Shown here piece by piece: positions 5,770 through 11,918 of a stretch of 12,905 nt of DNA (positions are counted from its first letter, which is position 1; the number at the start of each line of letters is the position of its first letter). Source of the stretch: Mucilaginibacter sp. UBA4741 (GTDB lineage Bacteria > Bacteroidota > Bacteroidia > Sphingobacteriales > Sphingobacteriaceae); NCBI GenBank assembly GCA_002403905.1, contig DHIR01000168.1, positions 1-12,905 on the forward strand. Reading direction: 5' to 3'. Position numbers and translations under genes: made by a program. Under the pieces are notes generated by a model. That model saw nothing but the letters and a program-made list of their open reading frames with translations, did no database searches and was not told the DNA's origin.

Positions 5770-6633
5770 ATGCACATTAACATATCAAAAAGCGAGAGTG
5801 GTAATAACAGGGGCAGCAGCGGGCAGCTTGTCGCCTACCTCGAAAAAGAAAACAGACTCTTACAGGAACAAAGCCCAAAACTTGAACCCGAATACTGGTT
5901 CAACCAGCAAAGGCAGAATGTACAACCCTATGAAGTGCGTTATGACATTGACCATAATACCGACAGGTTATCCAAAGACGAAGCTAAATTTTTCCTCCTA
6001 AACATCAGCCCAAGCGAACATGAACTGAAATTCTTGAAAGAAGAATTTGGCGAAGAAGGCGCTAAACAGCAATTAAAACAATACGCCAACCAGCTTATGG
6101 ATGAATATGCAAAAAACTTTAAAAAGGGAAATGTAAAAGGCAAAGAAGACCTCTTATATTTCGGTAAAGTTGAAAACCATCGCTATTATACCCATAAGGA
6201 CGAGGAAGTTAAACAAGGCTTGGCCAAACGGGGAGAACAGAAACCCGGTGAGCATATTCACGTACAGATCATTGTCAGCCGCAAAGATATAACCGATAGT
6301 ATCCGTTTAAGCCCCCTCAACAATTCAAGAGGAAAAAACATAGCGCATAGCCTGAAAGTCGGTCAGTTTGACCGCGTGGTGTTCAAGCAAAAAGCAGAGA
6401 AGAAATTTGATCAAAGTTTTGATTATGACCGGGAACTATGGGAAACTTTTAAATATGCCAATACACTTAAACACGGCACCCCTGTGCAAAAGCTGGAAAT
6501 GAGAGAAGCGGAACAGCAGGAACAAGAGCTTAGGAAACAGCAGGAACTGGAATACCGGCAGGAACTCAAGCTTCAGCAGGAAAGGGCGCAAAGCCAAAAA
6601 CAAAGCCGGGGCCAAAGCATTGGCGGCTGGTAA
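5770..6633 (+). CDS. Relaxase/mobilization protein MobB-like (DUF5712 type)
   Basis: The 287-aa protein has the short form typical of Bacteroidota mobilizable-element relaxases that pair with BfmA/BtgA proteins. It opens MHINISKSESGNNRGS. Its histidine motif GEHIHVQIIVSRKD (160-173; His162, His164) is a plausible metal-binding site of an HUH-like relaxase. Tyrosine-rich YFGKVENHRYY (130-140) precedes it, but I cannot say which Tyr would be the nucleophile. The last 45 residues are a Gln/Glu-rich coiled coil ending in RGQSIGGW. It would nick oriT and lead the single strand into a helper's conjugation pore. The gene follows an A-rich leader directly after the accessory gene and is probably co-transcribed with it. 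Confidence 0.82.
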   Translation: MHINISKSESGNNRGSSGQLVAYLEKENRLLQEQSPKLEPEYWFNQQRQNVQPYEVRYDIDHNTDRLSKDEAKFFLLNISPSEHELKFLKEEFGEEGAKQQLKQYANQLMDEYAKNFKKGNVKGKEDLLYFGKVENHRYYTHKDEEVKQGLAKRGEQKPGEHIHVQIIVSRKDITDSIRLSPLNNSRGKNIAHSLKVGQFDRVVFKQKAEKKFDQSFDYDRELWETFKYANTLKHGTPVQKLEMREAEQQEQELRKQQELEYRQELKLQQERAQSQKQSRGQSIGGW

Positions 6634-6661
6634 TACATATAAACTATTAACCATTTTAATT

Positions 6662-7180
6662 ATGAATAACACAACAAAAAATGAACAAGAAACCTTCGTG
6701 CCGGAATACCCGAAGATCTACATCCCTGATTATACCAGGGAATTAAAGTTCCTGAACAAGTTGGTACAGGAGTTTTTAAAAAGCGATCACCAGCAACAGA
6801 TCGATGCAAGTGTGCAGCGGATGGAAAGCAAGATCGATAGTATGCCCAAGGTCATACCCGTAAGGCACCACCATCATTTTGAAATAAGATCAGTTGCGTT
6901 CCTGGTCACCTTCGGCTTGATGCTGGGCTCACTTGTGACGGCCTATTTCTTTTACAATGGCAAACAAGAGCTGATGCAGGCAAACGAGGAAATGAGAAGC
7001 GACACGCTTAGCTACTTCTTAGTAAAAGCATATTATCCCGATGTCGCTAAAACAGTAGACAAAGGTTTCTATTCTGATCCGGTTGGATTCACCAATAAGG
7101 CGCATGAGCTAATGGAAGCCAGGCCAGTCAAAAAAAGCAACAATAATGCTAACCAAATAAAACACAGAGATGGGCGATAA
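6662..7180 (+). CDS. One-pass membrane protein of the mobilization cluster, 172 aa
   Basis: I do not recognise a named family. With the ATG at 6662 the protein has a hydrophilic N-terminus with a helical stretch (about 25-60). A basic His-rich segment (PVRHHHHFEIRS, 66-77) follows, then one membrane span at about 78-98 (VAFLVTFGLMLGSLVTAYFF) and a C-terminal soluble part of about 70 residues. The open frame extends back to an ATG at 6620 inside the relaxase gene. I prefer 6662 because the added residues look non-native and the spacing is then normal. It lies downstream of the relaxase and could anchor the relaxosome to the membrane, but that is inference. It overlaps the next gene by 11 bases. 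Confidence 0.75.
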   Translation: MNNTTKNEQETFVPEYPKIYIPDYTRELKFLNKLVQEFLKSDHQQQIDASVQRMESKIDSMPKVIPVRHHHHFEIRSVAFLVTFGLMLGSLVTAYFFYNGKQELMQANEEMRSDTLSYFLVKAYYPDVAKTVDKGFYSDPVGFTNKAHELMEARPVKKSNNNANQIKHRDGR

Positions 7181-7544
7181 AGAGCAAAATTTAGGGAATA
7201 CGGTTGCGCCGCTTGCGCTAACCATAGTGGTTACAAGGGAAGAGGTGCCTGTCGGGGTGCTGGTGCCTGTTACCGACTGGTTAAAAATAAAACCTCATTT
7301 GCACCCGGACAGCCCGCTTTATGCGTTGCTTGAAAAATTAGCGCGCGAATATGAAGCGATGGGTGGTTTGCGGGTGAAGGAAGAAATCGAACAAGAACCG
7401 CCGGATGGCACTTACATCCGGTACAAGAATGAAACCTGTGCCGATGAGAATATCTATATCCAGGAATATGCAGACGGGAAGGTTCGGGTAAAGGTTCATC
7501 CCAAGACAGAAGCCTATGAATTTATAGAGAGAATTGATGAATAA
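7170..7544 (+). CDS. Hypothetical protein, 124 aa, overlapping the membrane-protein gene
   Basis: The function is not recognised. The ATG lies 11 bases inside the upstream gene, so the two are translationally coupled. Residues about 17-55 (IVVTREEVPVGVLVPVTDWL, then KIKPHLHPDSPLYALLEKL) have the strand-strand-helix flavour of Phd/RelB-type antitoxin N-termini, which often contain a GVLVP-like stretch followed by an acidic helix. The resemblance is weak and no toxin partner lies directly beside it. The C-terminal half (about 70-124) is charged and likely beta-rich (TYIRYKNETCADENIYIQEY). It sits between the mobilization genes and the AbiE-type pair and may belong to either. Confidence 0.7.
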   Translation: MGDKEQNLGNTVAPLALTIVVTREEVPVGVLVPVTDWLKIKPHLHPDSPLYALLEKLAREYEAMGGLRVKEEIEQEPPDGTYIRYKNETCADENIYIQEYADGKVRVKVHPKTEAYEFIERIDE

Positions 7545-7568
7545 CAGTACCCGGCCAGTCCACGTAAA

Positions 7569-7600
7569 TTTGCCTTTGCGGCCTGTTTTGCGTAAATTTG
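7569..7600 (+). promoter_or_regulatory. Bacteroidota-type promoter for the AbiE-type pair
   Basis: TTTG (7569-7572), a 20-nt spacer and TAAATTTG (7593-7600) match the Bacteroidota sigma consensus (TTTG, 19-21 nt, TAnnTTTG). Both boxes lie within two copies of CGTAAATTTG (7563-7572 and 7591-7600), 28 bp apart. Transcription would start near 7606, just before the ATG at 7624 and after an alternative in-frame ATG at 7537. The promoter therefore supports 7624 as the antitoxin start. The repeated 10-mer may also be an operator for autoregulation. Confidence 0.6.
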
Positions 7601-7623
7601 TAATAAGCAATCATTGCCAGATC

Positions 7624-7941
7624 ATGTATTTTGACGATTATAAAAAACATCTAAACGCGCAGCTTGATATGAGCTTACTGTGGGAGTATAATCTCACCGA
7701 CTTCGACTATGAAGATATGCGGGATATCGTCGTGGAAAGGGTGATCCAGCGGGGCTGGCCGAACGACTGGTATTTTATGTTGAACCGGTATGGGGTCGAT
7801 GGTGTGAAGGCAGCTATCAAAAATATAGGCTACCTGAACGACAGGGATATGCAATTTGTCAGCCATCAATTTAACATACCTTTAAATACTATGAAATGCT
7901 ACATAAAGAAACAGTTAGGGAACCAACACTGGAACTCCTAA
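7624..7941 (+). CDS. AbiE-type antitoxin-like protein (DUF6922 type)
   Basis: With the ATG at 7624 the product is 105 aa (MYFDDYKKHLNAQLDMSLLW onward). The segment with MSLLWEYNL, RDIVVERVIQRGWPNDWYF and GYLNDRDMQFVSHQF is typical of short Bacteroidota proteins placed before AbiEii toxins. The C-terminal part (about 70-105) could be a small DNA-binding helical region. In AbiE systems the first protein represses the operon and counteracts the nucleotidyltransferase toxin. The open frame continues upstream to an ATG at 7537, but those residues look unrelated and would lie upstream of the candidate promoter's start site. The toxin gene begins 46 bases before this stop, in another frame, which indicates tight translational coupling. 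Confidence 0.75.
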   Translation: MYFDDYKKHLNAQLDMSLLWEYNLTDFDYEDMRDIVVERVIQRGWPNDWYFMLNRYGVDGVKAAIKNIGYLNDRDMQFVSHQFNIPLNTMKCYIKKQLGNQHWNS

Positions 7942-8642
7942 AAACATTGATGCAGGATGAACTCCTGAAAGACTTTTTTTTGGTCGGCGGTACTGCCTTA
8001 TCCTTACAGATAGGCCATCGGATCAGTATCGATCTTGATCTGTTTTCAAAGCAGAGCTTTGACAAGGAAATGCTGCTGTCAGAATTAGCAAACAAGTATA
8101 AATTCCAGCTATCCTATGAAGCGCCGAACACTTTGAAAGGTAAAATTGACGGGGTGCAGGTCGATCTGATCACGCACAATTACCCTTTGGTCAAACCATT
8201 AAAAGAAGTAGAAGGGGTGCGAATGGCTGCCCTCGAAGATATTGCAGCCATGAAACTCAACGCCATTTCCGGCACCGGCACCCGGCTGAAAGATTTTATA
8301 GATGTCGCTTACCTTTCTTCCAGTATGAACCTGGCCGACATGGTGGATGCCTATGAGACGAAATACCAATCCAGGAACCCTACGATGGTATTAAAAGCGC
8401 TCAACTACCATGACGACATCAATTTCAAGGAAAAGGTGGAAATGGTTAATGGTAACTACCATTGGAAACATATCGAACAGCGCCTCCGCGCCATGATGAT
8501 GCAGCCAAAGCAATTATTTAAACAATCCCCGGATTTTAAATTGCAGCAGGAACAAAAGCAATCTTTAATACAAAAAAAAGGCAGGGGCCCCGGAAAAGAC
8601 ATGGACGAAGGCTATGACCGGGGCCCGAAAATAGGCCGATAG
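7896..8642 (+). CDS. Nucleotidyltransferase toxin, AbiEii/AbiGii (MenT-like) family
   Basis: The 248-aa protein shows the full nucleotidyltransferase signature: LVGGTALS (29-36), then SIDLDLF with Asp46 and Asp48 as metal ligands, VDLITH with Asp90 as the likely third acidic residue, and AAMKLNAISGTGTRLKDFID (117-136) with conserved Lys120 and Lys132-Asp133. Characterised relatives add nucleotides to tRNA or other RNA and block growth or phage development. It overlaps the antitoxin gene by 46 bases and is probably translated from the same message. Residues about 205-248 form an extra Gln- and Lys/Gly-rich tail (KGRGPGKDMDE, DRGPKIGR), probably disordered. It closely follows the mobilization genes and ends just before a bidirectional terminator. 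Whether it defends against phage or stabilises the element is unknown. Confidence 0.88.
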   Translation: MLHKETVREPTLELLKTLMQDELLKDFFLVGGTALSLQIGHRISIDLDLFSKQSFDKEMLLSELANKYKFQLSYEAPNTLKGKIDGVQVDLITHNYPLVKPLKEVEGVRMAALEDIAAMKLNAISGTGTRLKDFIDVAYLSSSMNLADMVDAYETKYQSRNPTMVLKALNYHDDINFKEKVEMVNGNYHWKHIEQRLRAMMMQPKQLFKQSPDFKLQQEQKQSLIQKKGRGPGKDMDEGYDRGPKIGR

Positions 8643-8649
8643 ATAAATA

Positions 8650-8688
8650 AACAGTCAAAGGAATAGGTAAACTATTCCTTTGACTGTT
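8650..8688. terminator. Bidirectional terminator between convergent genes
   Basis: A perfect 17-bp stem (8650-8666 with 8672-8688) has a 5-nt loop, GTAAA. It begins 8 bases after the toxin stop and ends 4 bases before the stop of the opposing aminotransferase. It is A/T-rich at the foot but lacks long T-tracts, so it may act as a weak bidirectional terminator or as a stabilising 3' hairpin for both messages. Confidence 0.7.
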
Positions 8689-8692
8689 GGTA

Positions 8693-9891
8693 TTATACTT
8701 CTTTTATAATCATTTTTAGCACATCGCACATTTTTAGGATTTCCTCCTCGTTATTATAATAATGTACCGATGCTCTGACGATACCCTGCAATTGATGTTT
8801 CTCCATATAAATCGGTGTGGCTTGTGCTCCACCAAACGATACGTTAATGCCCTGTTCTACCAGTTTATTTTTGATTAACATACTATCAGACCCGGCGACT
8901 GAAAAAGTAACGATACCGCACTTTTCACTACCGATATCATGAACGATAATACCAGGAATGCTGCTTAACTCCCGGCGCGTAAGATCGGCCAGGTACTGTA
9001 CCCGCTGCCAGGTCCTGTCCACACCGATGTCGAGCGCGTATGCTACTGCTTTCCCTAACCCGAGTGTGAGTGCGCGGCTCTTCTCGTAAAGTTCAAAGCG
9101 TCTTGCATCATTGCGCAGCGTATATCCATCCAGGCTTACATTACTTGCTGCAAGGAAATCCAGCAAGATGGGCGACAGCTTATCCTGGACACTCTTTTTA
9201 CAAATAAAAAGCCTGTTCCCCTCGGTGCCCGCAGGTACTTACGGCCGGTTGCGGATAGTATATCACATTGGATCGCCTTAACATCAATTTGGTATTGTCC
9301 GGCGGTTTGACAAGCATCTACCATGTAAAGCACTTGGTGTTTTGCTGCGATCTTGCCGATTTCCATGATAGGCAGTATGCCACCGCCCGATGATGGAATA
9401 TGTGTTACTAAGATCAGCTTCGTGTGGGCAGTAATGGCATTCTCCAATTCAGATAACGGGAAGTTGCCGTGTTCATCATTATTGACAACAACAACCTTGA
9501 CACCTTTCTTTTGTATGTCGGACAACCCGATCAGGTTGGTCACATACTCCATCTCACAGGTGATGATCTCATCGCCAGCTTCGAACTTCAGCCCTTTAAA
9601 GGCTGTACCCCAGGCTGCGCTGGCGTTCTCAAATATAGCGACCTCATCCTTGTCGGCACCAATCAGTTCCGCTATAAGCCGGTAAGTATCTTCGATACGG
9701 GCGATGTTCTTGTACTCGGTTTCATACCCGCCATAAGTCGCTTCTTCCTTCAAATAAGCAACAACGGTATCGATCACCACGTCCGGCGGCAGCGATGCTC
9801 CTGCATTATTTAAATGGATAACACTACTACATCCATTAGTTTGTGTACGGATAGCAATAAGTTCTTCTTTAGTGATTGGGTCGATTTGCAT
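8693..9891 (-). pseudogene. Class V-fold PLP-dependent aminotransferase, broken by a 1-nt frameshift
   Basis: Read with one added base the product is 399 aa, normal for class V enzymes (isopenicillin-N-epimerase/cysteine-desulfurase-like fold). The N-terminal part from the ATG at 9891 has HLNNAG (26-31), VDACQTAGQ (191-199; Asp192 and Gln195 at the cofactor) and ATGRKYLRAPRGTGF (214-228), whose Lys218 should bind PLP. After residue 231 the frame fails near a run of five T at 9195-9199 on the plus strand. The rest (SVQDKLSPILLDFLAASN to VRASVHYYNNEEEIL) continues in another frame to 8693. One missing A in the coding-strand run explains it: a mutation, a homopolymer sequencing error, or less likely ribosomal slippage. 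The substrate is unknown. Upstream in-frame residues to 10047 look non-coding. Confidence 0.85.
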
Positions 9892-9936
9892 TTTTGGTAA
9901 ACTATTAGGTTCTGCAATGGTCAATGCAGAGAGCGG

Positions 9937-9968
9937 CAAAATTAAAAACAATCGGGGATTATCAACAA
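9937..9968 (-). promoter_or_regulatory. Candidate promoter of the class V aminotransferase gene
   Basis: On the minus strand TAATTTTG (9944-9937) matches TAnnTTTG. TTG triplets lie 18 nt (9965-9963) or 21 nt (9968-9966) upstream as the -33 box. Transcription would start near 9930, giving a leader of about 40 bases to the ATG at 9891 and arguing against a longer N-terminus. Confidence 0.45.
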
Positions 9969-10083
9969 CCCTATATTGAAGATAAAAGAAATTCAATACC
10001 TGTCCCGCGTACAGGGGGCCTGTGCACGCCTGTCCGGCACAACTCACTTTCTACCCCGATGTTTGGCCTGTGCTGCCGGCCAT

Positions 10084-10149
10084 CCTCAAAATTAGCTTAC
10101 AAGCCCCACCACCCGGCTCACTGCCAAAGCTTGTAAGCTAATTTCGAGG
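10084..10149. repeat. 20-nt inverted repeat near the right end
   Basis: The arm CCTCAAAATTAGCTTACAAG (10084-10103) pairs with 10130-10149 at 19 of 20 positions, enclosing a 26-nt C-rich loop. There is no T-run on either side and it is not next to a stop codon, so a terminator is unlikely. It could be a binding site, a cruciform-forming structure, or the ends of a small deleted insertion. Confidence 0.6.
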
Positions 10150-10288
10150 AAATTTTTCGCTTCGAGATTTCTGTAAATATTTATCATATTGTGCCAAGCT
10201 GTATTCACAGCCGTTTGCAAACGTTTAATCTTAGCCAAATCATATCAAAGTTAATTGATATATAAGCTGCTAATTAATGTAAGATAAG

Positions 10289-10319
10289 TTGTTGGTTAAT
10301 TGATTATTGCATATCTTTG
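10289..10319 (+). promoter_or_regulatory. Candidate rightward promoter pointing out across the right att core
   Basis: TTG (10289-10291), a 20-nt spacer and TATCTTTG (10312-10319) fit the Bacteroidota promoter. A transcript starting near 10326 would cross the right att core and stop at the strong terminator at 10454-10498, giving an RNA of about 170 nt with no open reading frame. Within it, GAGGTAA (10334-10340) could pair with TTACCTC (10426-10432). Confidence 0.35.
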
Positions 10320-10428
10320 ACCTAAGATTTACAGAGGTAAACAAGGGTCGGCGACATGTATGGCGGCTAATTATCTCATGGTACTTAAATTACTGTTTAT
10401 CAATAATATACGGCGATAGGTTCTATTA

Positions 10429-10441
10429 CCTCCCTCACCGC
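10429..10441 (+). repeat. Right candidate attachment core, copy 2 of 13-bp direct repeat
   Basis: The core is identical to 41-53. The bases after it differ from those after the left core (AAAGTTTT against GAAAACGG), as expected if the right flank is original chromosome. It is followed 12 bases later by a strong terminator, consistent with the 3' end and trailer of a tRNA gene whose body is elsewhere. No tRNA cloverleaf can be formed with the bases immediately upstream. Confidence 0.6.
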
Positions 10442-10453
10442 AAAGTTTTATAA

Positions 10454-10498
10454 CCAACAAAAAAGCCCTTTGCAATTTGCAAAGGGCTTTTTTGTTGG
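10454..10498. terminator. Strong bidirectional terminator beyond the right att core
   Basis: A perfect stem of about 21 bp (10454-10474 with 10478-10498) has a 3-nt loop. Its inner part is GCCCTTTGCAA/TTGCAAAGGGC, flanked by A6 and T6 runs, so it can stop transcription in both directions. In the uninterrupted chromosome it would lie just after the tRNA-like target end and before the converging aminotransferase gene. Confidence 0.85.
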
Positions 10499-10578
10499 TC
10501 TGAACCGTTGATTTGAATGATTTATTGATTTCGCTGATGACAAGAAATCATTTAATCAACATAAGCTGCGGTTCAGAC
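10498..10578. repeat. REP-like imperfect palindrome at the 3' end of the aspartate-type aminotransferase gene
   Basis: Outer arms GTCTGAACCG (10498-10507) and CGGTTCAGAC (10569-10578) are perfect. Inner arms TTGATTTGAATGATTT (10508-10523) and AAATCATTTAATCAA (10545-10559) pair imperfectly. The right arm overlaps the last six bases of the aminotransferase gene (minus strand). Palindromes of this form, with GTCTGAAC ends and ATTTAATCA cores, are a type I associate with intergenic repeats in Sphingobacteriaceae; the claim of dispersal is from memory. Confidence 0.6.
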
Positions 10579-11766
10579 AAGTTTTCCCAACGCTGCTTTA
10601 ATCCTTGCCATAGCTTCAACCAATTTTTCTTCGGATGCAGCGTACGACATGCGGATAGATTTTTTATCACCGAATGAATCACCGCCAACGGTTGATACAT
10701 GCGCTTCTTCTAAAAGATATATGCTTAATTCGTCGGCATCATTAATGGTTTTGCCATTATAGCTTTTACCAAAGTAATAAGTAACATCAGGGAAGAAGTA
10801 AAACGCGCCTTCAGGCAGGTTTACTTTAACGCCATCAAGCTCGCTCATTAATTTGTAAACAATGTCACGGCGTTTTCTAAATGCTTCGCGCATTTCCAGT
10901 ACAGTTTCTAAACCACCTTCGTAAGCGGCAATACCGGCACGCTGGCTGATAGATGAAGTGCCTGATGTGATTTGTCCCTGCAATTTATCGCAAGCGGCAG
11001 CAATCTCTTTGTTTGAAGCCGAGTAGCCTAAGCGCCATCCGGTCATCGCGAAAGCTTTAGACCATCCATTGATAATAACTACACGATCTTTAACACTTGC
11101 AAACTGCGCTATTGATTCGTGCTTGTCAACAAAGTTAATATGCTCGTAGATCTCGTCTGATATAATGTAGATATCAGGATATTTTTCAAATACTTTAACT
11201 AGTCCGGCTAACTCAGCTTTGTTATAAACACTGCCGGTTGGGTTACAAGGCGATGAAAATAAGAACACTTTAGTTTTAGGTGTAATTGCCGCTTCTAATT
11301 GCTCGGGCGTAATTTTAAAATCCTGCTCAACAGCGGTATCAATAAAAACGCTTTTGCCCTCTACAAGTTTAACCACCTCTGAGTATGATACCCAATAAGG
11401 AGTAGGGATGATCACTTCATCACCCGGATTAACCAAACAAAACAAAACGTTGGCAATTGCTTGCTTAGCACCGGTTGATACAACGATTTGGCTGAAATCA
11501 TAATCCAATCCGTTCTCATTCTTCAACTTGGCAGCAACAGCTTTACGCAGTTCAGGATATCCCGGTACCGGGGTATAATAGGTGTAATTATCATCCATTG
11601 CCTTTTTAGCGGCCTCCTTAACATGCTTTGGGGTATTAAAATCCGGCTCGCCAAAACTAAGGTTGATCACATCAACACCTTTAGCGGCAAGTTCACGGCC
11701 CATTTTGGCCATTTTAATAGTAGCTGACTCTGACAGGTTGTTTATCCTGTTACTTAATGCACTCAT
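10573..11766 (-). CDS. Class I aminotransferase, aspartate aminotransferase type
   Basis: The 397-aa protein is full length for a class I, PLP-dependent aspartate aminotransferase of the bacterial I-gamma kind. It exchanges the amino group between aspartate and 2-oxoglutarate in the cytosol. Visible features are SFGEPDFNTPKHV (37-49), SPCNPTG with Asn175, DEIYEH with Asp204 and Tyr207, the PLP lysine Lys237 in SKAFAMTGWRLGY, and the substrate carboxylate-binding Arg372 in SIRMSY. The start at 11766 (MSALSNRINN) fits the family; an open extension to 11838 does not. A TATATTTG box (11798-11791, minus strand) just upstream suits a -7 element. Codon use and content look like ordinary chromosome outside the mobile element. 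It could act on other amino acids too. Confidence 0.93.
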   Translation of the reverse strand: MSALSNRINNLSESATIKMAKMGRELAAKGVDVINLSFGEPDFNTPKHVKEAAKKAMDDNYTYYTPVPGYPELRKAVAAKLKNENGLDYDFSQIVVSTGAKQAIANVLFCLVNPGDEVIIPTPYWVSYSEVVKLVEGKSVFIDTAVEQDFKITPEQLEAAITPKTKVFLFSSPCNPTGSVYNKAELAGLVKVFEKYPDIYIISDEIYEHINFVDKHESIAQFASVKDRVVIINGWSKAFAMTGWRLGYSASNKEIAAACDKLQGQITSGTSSISQRAGIAAYEGGLETVLEMREAFRKRRDIVYKLMSELDGVKVNLPEGAFYFFPDVTYYFGKSYNGKTINDADELSIYLLEEAHVSTVGGDSFGDKKSIRMSYAASEEKLVEAMARIKAALGKLV

Positions 11767-11790
11767 AGTTGTTTTTTTATGTTGATGCGG

Positions 11791-11798
11791 CAAATATA
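11791..11798 (-). promoter_or_regulatory. Possible -7 box of the aspartate-type aminotransferase gene
   Basis: TATATTTG on the minus strand matches TAnnTTTG and lies 25 bases upstream of the ATG. The nearest TTTG upstream is only 16 bases away, shorter than the usual 19-21, so the -33 box is uncertain. Confidence 0.4.
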
Positions 11799-11918
11799 GA
11801 AAATTAGCTTGAAGCAAAAAGACTAAAACCGAAAGCAAAAATTAAAGTTTGAAAACTATCTGTTTGAATATTGCTTTATGCTTTTAGCTTTCACCTTTCT
11901 GCTTTAAATAATATAAAT

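Larger units (their letters stand above)
9892..10428. other. Non-coding right end of the element
   Basis: No credible gene is visible in these 537 bases. They hold the aminotransferase promoter, a 20-nt inverted repeat (10084-10149), a perfect 12-bp palindrome CGTTTGCAAACG (10212-10223) and a candidate rightward promoter (10289-10319). AGAGGTAAACAA (10333-10344) also occurs at 26-37 beside the left core. The last part, about 10150-10428, is A/T-rich as expected of an attachment arm region with integrase or accessory-protein sites. Confidence 0.5.
41..10441. mobile_element. Mobilizable integrative element (IME), about 10.4 kb
   Basis: The element is defined by the 13-bp direct repeats at both ends. 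A tyrosine integrase lies just inside the left end, and there are a relaxase with its accessory protein, a small HTH gene, and cargo (Fic, AbiE-type pair, class V aminotransferase). Genes to the right of the second repeat are ordinary chromosomal genes. No coupling protein, VirB4 or other conjugation-pore gene is present, so the element is mobilizable rather than self-transmissible. The right boundary is supported by the repeat plus the switch to housekeeping genes. The left boundary rests on the repeat and the integrase position only. Confidence 0.65.

Noticed and set aside
9188..9205. Programmed -1 ribosomal frameshift in the aminotransferase
   Set aside because: The run has only five A in the coding strand and does not form an X XXY YYZ heptamer in the zero frame; a base loss is simpler.
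9892..10047. N-terminal extension of the class V aminotransferase
   Set aside because: The extra 52 residues look unlike the family, and a promoter match at 9937-9968 would lie inside them.
10333..10441. A tRNA gene ending at the right att core
   Set aside because: No GGTGAGG-like 5' acceptor strand, no T-arm with TTCRA and paired stem, and no anticodon arm could be found.
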